A stretch of DNA of 64,000 bases from Hondaea fermentalgiana. Its lineage: Eukaryota > Sar > Bigyra > Thraustochytrida > Thraustochytriidae. The notes under the pieces were generated by a model. The model saw nothing but the letters and a program-made list of their open reading frames with translations, had not been told where the DNA came from and did not search any database. The DNA is taken from NCBI GenBank assembly GCA_014084085.1, contig NPFB01000166.1, positions 64,608 through 128,607 on the forward strand. The letters run 5' to 3'. Each line of letters opens with the position of its first letter. Within the stretch, counting starts at the first letter, position 1. Position numbers and translations under genes: made by a program. Of the stretch, positions 1-13,632 are shown piece after piece.

Positions 1-2
1 AG

Positions 3-1028
3 ACGCTTTTCTTGGTGAGCAGTCTGCTCAAGAACTCGACGGACCGCAAACTCAAACAAGACATTGCAAGCGTTCAGAGCGGGCTCACCTGCGTGTTGGA
101 TTTTTCCGAGTTCTTTCTTCCAGACGGTGTCTTTGCGCGTCTTCTCTCGCTTTGCGCCAAGCACAGTGGCGACTCGGGTGTGCTTCGTCATCCCCCGCGC
201 CTCGCCGGACACCAGGCCATTATTCGTTTCGGCTTGTCGGAGTTTGCCCTGGAGGACGCAGGAGATCAGATTCGGCTCGTCATGGTTCCCGGAACACGAG
301 ACCCGGCTAGCACGCTCAAGACGCTCATCAGCATGTTTCGCGGCGCTCGTGACGCCGTTTTTAAGGATTTACCCTGGCAACTGCACCTGCAGTCACCCCG
401 CAATTCTTCAATTCGGGTCGAGTACGGTCACTTGGTCGACGCTCGCAGGGCCGAGGTCGCTGAGGTCGCGTCAGTCGGCGTTGGCAATGCTCTGGTCACC
501 GACTTTGAGCCCTTTTTTGAGGACGGTTCATTGACCGAAGATGAAAAGGACACGGGCGCCGTGGGACAGGCGAACATTCCGCTCGCTGCTGGGCTCAAGT
601 ACCATGTCTTTTTGAGTCATCGTCAATATGACGCAGGCGATGCTTGCAATCTCATGGCGGAAAAGCTTCGCAATCGAGGCCTCAAGGTCTGGTTCGACTT
701 AGAGAGTCAGGGCAATCTGGCAGAGGATGCCATGAAGCGAGGCATCCGAGAATCCAAGTGCTATTTGCTCTTCATTTCCAAGACGGTGTTCAAGGGCGCC
801 GTTCGCATGGAACTCGAGACGGCGCTGCAAGAGGAGAAACCTATCTTACTCGTGCATGAGAGCGATCCCAATCGTGTGGGGTTTGCCAATTTCTCCGCTT
901 ACATTGATGCTGCTCCAGCATCGGCCAAGCATCTTTTCCAGGAAACGGAGTCCATATCTTTTCAGCGTCGTCTCTTCTTAGCAGATGCCTTTTACAAAGA
1001 ACTCATTGCGCGCATCGATAACGCATAG
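3..1028 (+). CDS. C-terminal part of a COR-like plus TIR-domain protein (5' end outside window)
   Basis: The frame is open from the window edge, and the first codons are not preceded by an ATG, so this is the 3' end of a larger gene. The N-terminal third has the pattern of the second half of a COR domain (FLPDGVFARLL near nt 112-147), as in Roco GTPases. From about nt 597 a TIR domain follows: YHVFLSH opening strand, a KVWFD second strand, a LLFISK strand, and RMELETAL, which places a Glu (codon 810-812) where NAD-cleaving TIR domains carry their catalytic Glu. TIR domains act in signalling by self-association or NAD+ hydrolysis. The TIR call is firm and the COR call tentative. The missing upstream part would be expected to hold a Roc GTPase and possibly leucine-rich repeats, but that is inference. 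Confidence 0.7.
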   Translation, partial: TLFLVSSLLKNSTDRKLKQDIASVQSGLTCVLDFSEFFLPDGVFARLLSLCAKHSGDSGVLRHPPRLAGHQAIIRFGLSEFALEDAGDQIRLVMVPGTRDPASTLKTLISMFRGARDAVFKDLPWQLHLQSPRNSSIRVEYGHLVDARRAEVAEVASVGVGNALVTDFEPFFEDGSLTEDEKDTGAVGQANIPLAAGLKYHVFLSHRQYDAGDACNLMAEKLRNRGLKVWFDLESQGNLAEDAMKRGIRESKCYLLFISKTVFKGAVRMELETALQEEKPILLVHESDPNRVGFANFSAYIDAAPASAKHLFQETESISFQRRLFLADAFYKELIARIDNA

Positions 1029-2268
1029 TAGCGAAGCGAAACACGAGACGAGCCGCATTTCAGAAGACGCGCTTAACCTAGTCTCCCCGCGGGTGACCTG
1101 GGCCTAATTTAATTTTGGCACGTCCTCGCCAACGTCAACCGCCACTTCCCCTGACTTTAGAAGAAGAGAAAAGCCGCCACATAACCAAAAAATCTCCCAT
1201 TTCAGACACCCGCAAAGTCCAGCAGCAGACCCGCCCGAATGGCGGGCGAGTGTCGAAGTCGTTCTCCGGAGCGCCCAAGACTGCCCGAAGTTCTTTCTAA
1301 CAGAGAGAGAGAGAGAGAGTCCGGAGCCAACTTGAAGTCCGCGCAGAGGATATTCCATATCGAAGGATAAAACGGATCCTACAGGATAGAACGGGATACC
1401 AGAAAGATCTGGGCGGGGAGCAGGCAAAGCGCGAAGGCGGGAACAGCCGCGCGACGCTCGTTGGTCTCGGCCGTTCGATCGATCCGCTCGCTCACTCTCT
1501 CTCTCGCTCTCTCGCTCGAGGCTCGGCCCTCGGCCCCAGCCCGCTGCGCAGCGCGGCCGGTCCCGGCCCGCGGCAGCGTCCAGGTCCCGAGGCGGGCGGG
1601 CGTTGCGGTCCTCGGAGGCGCCATCCGTCCATCTATTCAAATTCCTTCATCCATTGCTTCATCCGGCGCATCCATCCAGCGCTCGCGTTCATCCCGCGCG
1701 CGCATCTCGGCGGCAGCGGCGCAGAGCGGCCTCGCCGCGCGACCGGGCCTCGGCGGCCGGGAAGAGGGAGCGAAGCCCGGAAGGGCGCGCAGGAAAGTGC
1801 AGGAGAACCCCGGCCCGAACGAGCTCGAGCTCGCTCTCGCCCTCGCTCTCGCGCTGCTCTCGCAGGCAGGGCCCACGCGCACTCTCGGGCGTCCACGCGC
1901 TCGCCGACGCTCGCGCCCGCGACGTCGTACCGTAGGTCCGCGCTCGCGCTGACTCTGTTGCCAGGCGACAGAACAAAGTCGCGGGAGACGCGCGAGGCGT
2001 ACGAGCTCTTTTTTTGGGGGGGGGGGGGCAACCGTCGGGAGAACTTTACGGCCGAGGTGATCCCTGTCGTCGTCGCTGCGAACATCGGGATCTAGAGGTA
2101 GATCGCGCCTCGGAATTCTCTCCCGGAGTGCAGCAATCACAAGACCTTTGCTTCGCTTCAGTTTCTTCTTCCTTCGTAAAAGAAAGGATACGAAAAGAAG
2201 AGCAGAGAAAGGAGAAGAAAAGAAAAGAAGCCAAGTCCATCGCCCTTGCGTAGGAAAAGGGTCTGAAG
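1029..2268. other. Intergenic and 5' leader region, no gene supported
   Basis: No convincing coding sequence; open frames on both strands are Arg/Ser/Ala-rich, as expected of GC-rich noncoding DNA. It holds a GA dinucleotide run near 1302-1319, a 13-G homopolymer at 2016-2028, and a purine-rich leader (about 2177-2260) just before the ATG at 2269. Confidence 0.6.
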
Positions 2269-5200
2269 ATGAGACTCGATATCGCGCACCTCAATGCGCA
2301 TTGCCCGGACGATGTGCCGGCGAAACATGGCGAGGTGATCGCGCAGCTGCAAGCCTGCACCACGGACTTGGCGTTCGTAGATGCGTTGCAGAGCTACACC
2401 TCGTGGACCAAAATTGGAGACCCTGGTGACATGCGACATTGGGCGTCCATTCTCAATCGAATGGATGCCATCCTTTACAGATGCATCTCTGTCAATGAAG
2501 ACGCTGTCGGGACGATGGTGATCGACGAAGCCTCGCTACCCAAGGATGAAACGCCAGAAGACATTCAGGCTCGCCCTGGCGTGGGTCGCACTGAGGAGGA
2601 TCGCAAGCGTCGCCAAGTCGATGACGCAGAGGCGATTGTCGCTGCTGTCTTCCGCTTTGCGGTTCTCTTACTGGAAAATTGTTATGCCAAGGTCGTCTTC
2701 AATCTTGTCGAGTACGCAGAAGCCGTCTTGACCTCTCCGGACCTCGCGCTGTCAGACCTCGCGCTACACGTCCTCACAGCACTAGTCAGCACGCCGCACC
2801 TTCTCTGGCACCCTCAGGGAAGCGACGAGGAACCGATCTCGCTGCTAGGACGCAACGTGCTCTCGCGCAGACTCATGTGCCTCGCTCAGGGTTGGGGCGG
2901 TCAGGCCCAAGGTTTTGCGCTGCGAGCTTGCGTTACTGAAAAGGCAAACAGCTTTTCCTCAACCTCTATTGGTGCAACTTCCTCTTCTTCGATGTCGTCG
3001 TCGTCGTCGTCGCCTCTGTCACCGACAACTTCGATGTCTTCCAACACTTCACGAGGCTCGTCAGCAGGCGCAGGCGACTCCTTGCCCCCTGCTGGAAGCG
3101 CTCTGCATTTTGATTATTTCGCTGACGGACGTGATCCAGATGGGGAGGACGCAGCGACAAACAGCCAGAAAGGCAAGACATCCTCAGACACGATGGAAAG
3201 CGAGAATGCAGGGAAACCCAAGGAGGCCGAGAACAAGGATGACGCGGAGCAACCCCTCGCGAAGCTCGAAGCCCATGTCGTGAGAATTCAACGCTCACCC
3301 GAGCAAGTCCAGGGCGCTTCGAGCGCCTTCGCACTGTATGAAACCCTGATGCAAGAAAATCCGCAGCTACCCAAGCCTATGCACTTTGCTCTTCTCGAAC
3401 GCGTTCGACTCGCACGCGCTTTTGGTCGCCTCGAGGACCGCAGGTCCCGTGTGCTTCGCAGGCTACGTGCTCTCATTGTGTTGCAGAGCACAGCCCCAGC
3501 ACGTCTGCTTCAAGTCTACAAGCACGAACCAGAGCTTTCTCAGGAGATTGCTGCCCTTTTGAAAGAGAGCCCCGCGTCCGACAGCGGACAGGGGCATCAA
3601 AGTTCACCGTCCATCGACTTTGTGCCGTTGGACATCAAGCTCGCCGCCGCGGGGGTCCTTGACGGTCTCCTCTCGGATCGCGCAGACGGCGCCGAGGGTC
3701 CTTCCGTGCGCAGCTCTGGCGTTTTGCAGGCTCTAGGCGCAGTGAAGTCAGATTCCCAAGGCGTTCTGCTCACTCTGATGCGCTCCACAGCAGCAAGTCT
3801 CGAAGCGCACGCTTCTCAGCTCCAAAAGAGACTCGCGGGAACCGCTGCCGCCAAGGAAAGCGGCATGGATGAAAGTGTTGGCATGGCATTCGTGACCGCT
3901 CTCGGAAGCCCCCCCTCAGAGGCAGCGGAGCCTCCCGCGCCTCCGGGCATGGCTGGTTCGGCAGATCTGGACCTTGGCAAGGACGAGGCTGCATGGATGA
4001 ATGCTATTTTGGGTCTCGCGTGCCCCGTCGCTGACTTTGAGACTGGAGCATCCGCCCTCACAGATGCAGGACTGATTCACTCTGTGCATGGTGCGCTCAA
4101 GAACGAGCTTGCGCTTCGCAAAGAGTTACGCTCTAATCTGGACGTATCACTACCTCTCCGAACGCAAGTCCTCACTTCCGGAATTTACGTACTCGTGGGT
4201 ACCATCAACTCGAGCTCGTCTGCCGCCAACTGGGCTAGAGAGCTCGAGCTCATCGACTTGACGATTGAATTGCTGCAAGAATCACTCGAGCGCGCACAGA
4301 TCGTGACCGAGATCAAGTTCCCCGGTTTTGGGGCCCAACAGGACAGTGCTGCCATGGAGACAGACGCGGCGGGCACACCTGCTGAAACCGAACATACGAT
4401 TGCCCCTCAGGCCCTTGACCTCGGCGAGGTGGCCATCATCCACGCTTTCGTCTGGTTGCTGGCGCAATTGCACATATCGACCCAGCGGTCCAGCACAGGT
4501 GGCATGAGCGACAGACTGCGAAACCCAGACTCTAAGCTCAACTCGTGTCTCCGGCTCCTCTTTGACAACTGCAATGCTTTCAGCGGATTTACCTTTGACC
4601 GCGCTGCAACGCTGCTCACCGAGACTCTCAACGCCGACCCTGTAAGCGCGCGTGTCGTCGCAGAAAGCGGACTGGCCCGCGCCGCGCTGCTCGTCGTCTC
4701 CGAGGGACGTCTTCCGACCTCGGAAGTATGTGTTCGCATTATCCCCGCACTTCTTACTGGACTCTGTCTCAACGAACAGGCTCTGGACCTCGTCGACGGG
4801 GGACTTCGGCCCAGCCCGCTCGACACCTTCCTCGACCTTTTCTATGACCCCCGATACGTTCGCGCTCTCACTGACAACACAGGTTTGAGCGTGGGGGTAA
4901 CCCTCATGGACCTCGCGCAGAGTTTTCCTCGGCTTCGGGCTCGACTCGTGGACGGTTGCGTGCGGCTTCTCAAGCGAATTCTGCACCCTCGTCCCAAGGA
5001 TCAGCACAAGTTCGCCGTTCTCGTTGCCTCCAGCGGCCTTCCTCTCGCCTCAACGTCAAGCTCGGTTTCGGCCAAGGCCGAGGCAGTGCCTCCCTCGCTG
5101 GCTCGCATGTCGTCGAGCCTGTCGCACTCATCCAAGTCCACGCACGAATCTGTGCTCAGCGAGGCGGGGGCCTCACGCATCGAGGAAGAGTTGCGTCATG

Positions 5201-8200
5201 GCTGTGTGCGTGACTCGATTCAAATGATCGCATCAGTGCTAGAGCACGGAGAAATGGTCAAGCTCTTTGCAGAAAAGGGCGGGCTCAAGCTCCTGCTCGA
5301 TATTTATCCCAAGACGCTACCGCCCTCATTGCGCTTTCTCGTGCGCGAGGACAACTCGTTTGAGCTTTTCGCAAATACCCTTCTTTCGACCAATCTGAGC
5401 ACTGTCGTGTACTCGCTCCTCGATTCCATGCGGAGTCAGTCGGGTACCATCTCGAGTCTCTTGCAACACATGGGGGATGTCCTGGACCGTGTGGTCAAGG
5501 CCCGCAAGGCCGCTGCAAAGGACTTGCCAGCAGATGTTGGCGTGTACTCTTTGTTGAACTCGATTCCTGCTGACCTCTCGCTCGATGATGCCAAGACCTT
5601 GGCTGAACAAGGGTCTGGGTCGCGTGACGAAGCCTCGAGCGGCACGATCGCACAGAGCTTTTCTTCCCAGGATCTTCGCCGTGTGTCCTCCAACGTCAAG
5701 AACCTTACTCACCTCGAATGGCTCACGCTCCTTCTCTCCAAGTGCGTGTCCTCGGGTCTCTCGCCCGCAGCCGCAAACGAACTCTTGTCCGGGGATCGTT
5801 CGCAGACACTCCGCGCTCTCATCAAGACGGACTGCCACCTTCGGCGCGAAGTGGCGCTCGAGTACGCCTCGGCATCGGCTGCGAACCGCACATCCAAGGA
5901 CGTAATCATGCTCCGCGATGTGGCACTTACCGAAGTGGCCCGCTTTTCGACCACGGTGCAACGCTTGCTGCACAATGTTTCGCGCCTTTGCTTTCTCTCG
6001 TCGGCATCACGGCGCCTCGGTCGCACTTCTGAGCAGGCTTCGGAAGCAGCTGCACGCTCCGCGGCAAGTGAACTCACCGGGATTGTAAAAGAGTACGTTG
6101 CTTTCGGCAACGAGTCCACGAATGCTCTCGATCCGGCGAGCGATGCTTATCTCATGTTCATGTGCGGCGTGCTCAAGGTCGTCACGTCTTGCTTCAATGA
6201 GTCTCGCAAGGGTGGCGAAGGGGCGAATCTTGTACTCCTCTACACTCTCGAAGGGCATGGCTCGAGTAGTGCTCGTGACGGTTCCTCCAAACCTTGCGCC
6301 ATGGATACCATTCTTGACCTCGCCTTCTCGCTTCTCGACGCTGCCATGGAGCGCGAGGCAGCGCCCTCGTACGTCGCGGTTCTTCTCGAAGCGGTTTCAG
6401 ACGTGACGTGGCATATGATTCGTCTCGATGCCAGCGACTTTGCCAAGCTGCCCACCTCGACGGCTCGCTTCGCTCTTCAGAGCCAATGGCCTTCGATTCC
6501 CATCTTTCTTCTCGGCCTTCGCAAAAAGGTTTTATCGCGTTACGCACCGCGCATGGAGCGTTTGCGATCCCTCGGCAGCGTTGCGCTTTGCCACATCCTT
6601 CCCGTCTTGGCCAAGCTGGCCACCTTGCCGCTCGAAGACGCGGACATCCTCCCTGAACACTTTGCAGAGGAAAAGAACGAGGATGAGGACCGGCGCTCGC
6701 GCGAGGGCGCAGCCGCTGATGTTGATATCGCTGCCACCCTAGGTGCTGCCATGAGGCGTTCGCACGCGCGGGGCCGTCAGCATCAAGAGCAAGAATTCGA
6801 ACCCGACATGGCTGTTGTTCGCTGCGTCGCAGAGCTTGGCTTTATGCCTGGCCATATTGTCCGAGGATTGCGGCAGATTCGATTGAACAATGCGCAAGCA
6901 GTCACCACCTGGGTCCTGGAACATCCATCACGCCCAGAAGACGCAGAGTTCCAGATACCCTCCGAGGAGGGAGAAAATGCCGCCAGTGGTGCAACAAGTG
7001 CGGGTGCTACCGATGGAACGAACGATAACGATGACGAAGACGATATCGCGCGTGCCATCCGCCTTTCCATGGAGGAACAAGGCGATGGAAATGCCGATGA
7101 AGACGCGGACAATGGAGATGATGCCAAAGACGATGAGTCCATGAAAGACAAGGAGGATGCAGACGCCGCTGCCACCGCAGCCGCAGCCGAGGCGGAGCAC
7201 AAGGCAGCAAGCGAGGCCGCCAAAAAGGAGCAAGAGAGGCGCGAGGAAATGGCCAAGGAGGATGCGGCGTCAGCCAAGGCGCGTGAAAAGGCGCGCGAGG
7301 CTGATGAGATTCGCAAGGAGTTTCTCGACTTTCGCGCGCATGCTTGCAAAACCGCCGTTGAGCTTCTGGATACCTTGGACCCAGAGTCGAGCCCTGCCGA
7401 TGCGACACTGGCGAGCGCGGTCGCCGCCCTTCTCGTCAAGGTCGGCCGCCAACCTCGCCCTCACGGCCCTCGCTCGCAGGGCGAAGCGCTCCTTCAGCTC
7501 GGACAGCAAGTCGAGCAGGCCTTGGCATCTGGTGGCAAGGCCCTCGGATCCCTCCGCTGCATGGTCCTTGTCCTTCGCGACATTGTCGACCAACATGCAA
7601 CGTCGAATGTGACAAGAGGGAACGAGCGTGCCCAGGCTGGTGCGTCGCCTCGTGCGAAAGAACTGCTCCCTTCTCGCGAGTTTCAAGTTGCGTTCCTGAC
7701 ACAACAGCTTCTGGAACGCATCTTGGCGTGCCCTGCGGTCGACACGGCAATGGTTGCCGTCGACCTTGCACTTCAGGTCGAGCGCGTGTCAGAAGACTTT
7801 AATGCAGCATGCTTGGATAGATGCTGCAAGGTTCTTTCAACGTCGAGCGAGACTTTGTCTGCAGAGGGTCTGCACGCCGTCCTTTTGGTCCTCTTCCGGA
7901 TTATGGGCCAGTACTCGTATGTGGAGGCGTTCCTTGCGCACGAGAAAGCGCTCGAGGTCCTCATTTGTGGACTGCAAGCCAAGCAACGCTTTCCTGGTCA
8001 TCGCACGCTCGTCAGTTTGCTGCTCTCACGTATTCTTGAGCATCCCAGTACCCTACGCGTCGCCATGGCGTCTGTGCTGACCTCAACACTGCGGGGTGTG
8101 CAGATGAAGCGCGCGCGGCGTCATGGTGCGTACAGAGCCCCGAACCAACACCCGCCTGTGCAGCTGTCAGAGCTCATCACCTATGTGGAGCCCATGCAAC

Positions 8201-9664
8201 AGCGAAACCCGGAGCTCTTCATGGAGGCTGCCGAAGCTGTCCTCAGGGTCCGCAAGGCTACGCTTTCGGGACAAACGCTCGTGGAGCTTCGCCCCGACGC
8301 AGGCAAGACGCTCTCTGCATTGAACAAGACTGCATCCGATGAAGGGCCCGGTCGAGATCGTGTGGTGCGTGCTCTTCTCGACGCCATCTCTGGCTCGTTT
8401 TGCGAGGGCAAAGATTCGGGGCGTTTCTTGGAGCTCGGAAGTCTGCTGCAACTTTTGCGAGACGTAATCTCGCTCCAGCCATGGACGGTGCGAGCCTCGT
8501 ACGATCGACAAATTTCCGAAGAGTCGCGGGCGGCATTGGACGAGCTGTGGTCCGGAACCCTTGGCGTCACGCGTAAAGTATCCAAGGACGGCAAGACGAG
8601 TCTTGTCGATCTTGTGTTGGCCGGCATATTGTGCAGTGAGGGCCGTCTGGAAGGCGCGAAGCTCTATGAGGCGTCCAAGGCCGCTGTGTCGCTTTTGGCG
8701 CTCGCAGCGAACCGCACAACGGAGGAGGCGCGCCGCCGTATCGTGCGCGCGCTTTCGTGCATGCTTGAATCTGTCGTCAAGGCGGATGTATCCACGACCG
8801 AGGTGCAGCGCAACGCGCGCATGTTCGCGCTGCAAAACTGGGTCACTCTAGGGAGACTTATGCTCGATCAGTCTGCCGACGTACGCACTGTTGGTCTCGA
8901 ACTTCAGCGTCGCGCAGATATTTGCTGGGAGACAGCCCGTCTCATGGACAGTCATGGCTTTGTCAACACATTGCTGCGTCTCCTTCCTCATGTGAACATG
9001 GAGCATCCTCTTGCCCCGCACGTGGCTGCAAATGTCATGGCTCTCGCCTACACGCTCTCGCGCAAGTCCGTCTTGTCCCATCTTCAATCACTCAACGCCA
9101 AAAAGAAGGCTGCAGGTGCGGAAGAACGCAAACGCCGTGGCCATTCGGTGTCCTCGCAGCAGGCTGCCTCCGACGCACCGCACGCCTCGCAGGAACAAAC
9201 AGGGGGCCCTCTTCCCATGGATGCCGAAGCAATGTGGAGTGCTTTTGCTGCGCGCGAAGGAGCAAATGAGCCCTTGCATGGCCGGAATTCCGGCAATGCG
9301 CCAATTCCGTCTCATGATCTCCGCGGGGAAGGCATCAGAGCTGAGCAGCTAATTGCGGACCTCGCTAATGACAATGTACAAATGATGGATGTCAGTCAGG
9401 ATATGCAAGGTGGCGATGGTGACGACGCCGCCGCCGACGATGATGATGATGACGGCCATGACGACAACGATGATCATGCCGCAGAGGGGGCTCGCCAAAT
9501 CATCGCGGAGACCTGGGACATTGAAGGGGACGGCCATGGTGCAGACCACGATCACGAGGGCGAAGAAGGCTTTGAGATTGCAGAAATGGAGCATGATGAA
9601 GAAGAAGACAACGAAGATGATGAGGAAGAGGGCGAAGACGACGAAGAGGAGGAAGACGACGACG

Positions 9665-9698
<34 letters not shown>

Positions 9699-12600
9699 CG
9701 ATGACGATGACGATGGCGAAGAGGAAGATGATGAAGATGAAGAAGACCACGAGGACGAGGAAGAGGCGGAAGTCGACCGTATTTTCGTCGAACTTACTGG
9801 AAATGGCGTCAATTTGGACGATGAAGACGAGGAAGACGAAATGGCCGAAGATGGTGGAGTCGACGACAACCTCGCCATCGCCATGGGCCATCTCATGGGC
9901 GGACCTTCCTTCGAGGAAGGCAGACGTGGACTTCGCTTCGGCACTGCGAGCGGCCGTTTCAGAGACGAGCTCGATGCCTTTGACTCCCAAAGGGCAGGAA
10001 TTCGTTTGCATGCAGGCATTCGAGGCACAGGATTGCACGATCCTTTTGCACGGCAGGAAATCATCATTGAAGAGGACGTCATGGGCGATTGGCGCAGGGT
10101 GAACATCGCCATGCGCGGCGAGCGAGACGGCGGTGCAAGCGGCAGCGACGCGCATCGTGATCCTCAAATGGACTCGTTTGCGCTGGGTGACTTCCAAGAT
10201 GCGCCACGCCGAGGCCCGCGCATGCGTATTTCTGCTCGCGGGCGGAATCAGCAACAAGACAGTGCTAATCCAGCAGCTTCGGCAGAGCCTGGCGATGCGA
10301 CCTCGGCCGCGGTGGAACCCGTCACTCAATCATGGAACCCACCAAGTCTTGCCCTGCCTGGTCTGCCAAACAGTTCCGTGACTGTTTTAGGTGACTTTGT
10401 CCGTGGTCTCGATCAATCTGGCTTGACCGGGACTGTGGAGGAGCGTCGAGTCGGCTCTGACGGCCCGCGAGCTGCAGGCGCAGACGCCTCGCCAACGCTT
10501 CCGCTCTCAGAGGTACTCTCGCACCCCATCTTGAACTGCCATATCTCGTCTCGGTTTGGGCGTCTGACTCCTCCTACAACCGAAGTCAATCAAGGCGGTG
10601 CGATAGGTACTTTTACTCGCGCTCCGCGAAGGCACGGGGTCTTTGTATCTCCCTTGGGTCGTCCTGTGCGAAACCCGCGCGAGCCCTCCGCAATGGATGT
10701 GCCTGGTCTTGCGCCCGAGTCTCGTGACCAGCTCGAGAGGTGGTCAAATGGTAACTTTGTGCCCAACAACTCGGCAGTGCAAGACATTGTCTCTCATCTC
10801 CAGACACATGCATTGGTGGAGGACGAAGAGGATGATGCTGCCAACGATGCAGAACCCGACACCGCCACGACAATTCCGACCGAGACGGGCACAGGAGCAG
10901 AATCAAGCAATGATGAAGTCGGCGCAGAAGCTACAAACGCTGCCGAAGACACCCAAGTTGACGAAGCTGAGGCAACTGCAATGGAGACGGAGGAGCAGGA
11001 CGATCATCCGGGGCAAATTGAGAACACAAATGAAGACGGAGATGAAGACAACGCTGGAGGAGAGGAACATCAGCAAAACGAGGCAGGTGGTGTTGGCGCT
11101 GGCGCTAGTGCTGGTACTGATGCTGGTGCTAATACTAGTGCTGATGCAAATGCGCCTTCCCTCATGGTTGACGATCTCGAGAGGGCGCTGGCTCTCAGTT
11201 TGCAAAGCTCAGAGCAGGAAGCCTCTGGCGACAGCGCCACCGCTGCCGCCACCGCCTCCGCCAGTGCTAATATGCATGAAGGTGAGAATCAAGCGGAACA
11301 GATCGATGAGCAAAATGCAGAACCTGCAGAGGATCGTGACGGTGACGAGGAAATGGTGGATGCAGAAGCTGCAGCAGCTACCGTCTCCGAGAATGCTGGC
11401 GACGCGAACGAAGTGCAAGCCGATGAGATAAATGAGGAGGCGGAAGAAGGCGGGGCAAGCCAGGAGCTCCCGTTGCCGCCTGGAGTAGACCCGGAAGTAT
11501 GGGCCAGTCTTCCGGACGAGTTCCGTTTGGAGATTTTGCGCGAACATGGCATCGATCCTTCGGCATCATCTGGAGAAGGAGGCACTGGCGCTTCGGGGGC
11601 CGGCCAGGCCGAACTTCCGAGCGAGCCACCTCTGAATGTTGACAACGCGGAGGAGATGGGTCTCGCGTCATTGCTCGCTTCGATCGAGGATCCGAGTTTT
11701 CGACGTGAGGTCTTTGAGAGCCTAACGGCCGAGCAAATTGAGTCTCTGCCGACTCATTTGCGCGCCGAGGCGAACGTTATGAGGACACGGCACATCCAGA
11801 GTCATGCCCCTAGTCGTCATACGATGCAGAATGCACAGCCGTCTGGGCGGCCTGAGCAGGGGGCAGAAGGCGCGACAAGTACAGAAGCCGTACGTACGCG
11901 TGCAATCATGCGGCTCGAATCGGAACTGGACTGCAGCGCGCTCGTCCAGCAGCGAGAGGTCCAGCATGTGATTCGCCTTTCGTTCCTCTTGCAAACAGCT
12001 CGCATGAATTACATCAAGGAAACGCTAGCGAACCTGTGTCATCACCCGACGAGCCGCGTTCCCGTCATCGAGCTCCTGTTGAGCACACTCCGGCCGCACG
12101 ATGTTAAGAAAGAGAGGAACGCATGGATTCCGCGTCGCATGTTTGGAGTGCCGAGCGAAAGCTCTTTTGGACTCAACGCAATGCTTACGGCCTCGGATAC
12201 TATTGTCGATGAGGCTACGGGCGAGTCACTTGCTGTCATCCCGTCAATGGTGGCGAAGCGCATTCTGGAGGCCCTCAAGTACATTTCCAAGTCCCGTCGT
12301 GTGGCCTTGTATCTCTTGGTGAGCGGAAGCCCAAGTGCCATGCTCGAGAATGCCGCGGGGGACGAGACTGATCCCGTTGACGTGGGCGCCTCGGCGGACG
12401 GCCAAGGTTGTCTTGAGACATTGCTCATGCTGCTGTCCTTGCGTCAGTACAAGTTGAGCTCGTCTCATCTGAGTCGTGTGGTTGACCTGCTGGCCAGCGT
12501 CACATCCCCTCTGAGCAAGCTCTCGGATGCCGATTTTGAGCAAGGCAAGGCAGAGGAAGACGCAAAGGCTACAGACGAAACATCCAAGGGTGACGCCGAT

Positions 12601-13632
12601 AACCAGGAGACGACTGGAGCTGCAGATGCAAACGCAGGTACAGGCGGGAACGCAGATGCAAATGCAGATGCGACGACGGATGGCAATACTGGCGGAGAGG
12701 CAAAGGAAGGAGAAGCCACGGCCAAGGACGACGGCAAGCAAGAAGAAAAGAAGAAGGATGACAAGGCATCTGTGTTCGTGCCAAAGCGGGAAGTGGACAC
12801 GACTTACTTGCGATTTCTTGCAAACGTTCTCGTTGTGGACACGTGCACCGACGCTACTTTCAACAAAGCCACAGCAGTCGTTCAGCATCTTGCCAAGATT
12901 CCTGCAAATCGACAACGGCTTCTTGGTGAGCTATGTCGCGCGGCCGAGGTTCTCGGTCAGAGGGCTGTCCGCGATCTCTTGCAGGTGAGGGAGATTCTCC
13001 TTCATCGGGGAAAGGGAAGCAATGCCAAGGATGACTCTACAGCTCTGGCATCATCTGCAAGCGATCTCAAGCTGCTGCGCATTCTCAACACGGTGCGCGG
13101 ACTGACCGAATCTCCTGAGGACATGGACCGTCTTTGTGCCGGAGTCCAGCTCGAGTCGCTTTGGGAGGCGCTCTCCGATTGCTTGCGTGCTGTTGCCGAA
13201 GGCGAAGATAAATCGGAGGATGGTGATGAAGGCGCCACAGGAGCCACAGACACAAGTGGTGGCAAAGAGAAGGAGGCAAATAAGAAAAGCAGCAAAGAAG
13301 GCATCAAGACGAAGCCGCGGTCGCAATCGGTGGTCTCTTCGGCCTCGACAAGCACTGCTTCTTTCTTGCAGCAGCGCCGAAGTAATCGTGCCGCCGCTGC
13401 GCTCGGAGTGAGTCTCGAAGATGACGAGGTTCAGCATGTGCCTCAAGACGAGCATGCATCAACAAGTAGTGCGGTCTTGGCATTTGCGCACGCTCGTCTG
13501 CCGCTGATCAAGGCCTTCTTCCTCGTCAATGGATTCGCGACAGGTGACCAAGACGCCAAAGCGCGCGCTAACGACGAGCAGGAGGAACTTAACGCCATCC
13601 GGCAGCGTGTTGATCCTTCCTTCCAGGGTTAG
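2269..13632 (+). CDS. HUWE1/UPL1/Tom1-type E3 ligase N-terminal half, lacking HECT domain
   Basis: 3787 residues in one open exon from a real ATG. The N-terminus aligns by eye with human HUWE1 from the start (an LAQGWGGQAQGFAL segment near residue 205 parallels the HUWE1 LAESWGG motif), and the armadillo-like DUF908/DUF913 region follows. A UBA domain lies at about 1510-1550, a UIM at about 1590 (IARAIRLSMEEQ), and a long Asp/Glu tract at about 2380-2510 including near-pure Asp runs. A second UIM is near 2966 (LERALALSLQSS), and a DUF4414-type segment near 3066-3170 (LPPGVDPEVWASLPDEF and FESLTAEQIESLP). No WWE domain was seen, which is closer to plant UPL1 and fungal Tom1. In the family a HECT domain should follow, but the frame stops shortly after the conserved LPLIKAFFLVN segment. 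The matching HECT part lies at 36467-37801. The stop is inside a contig, about 1.7 kb from the nearest gap. Expected role: substrate and ubiquitin binding scaffold. Confidence 0.9.
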
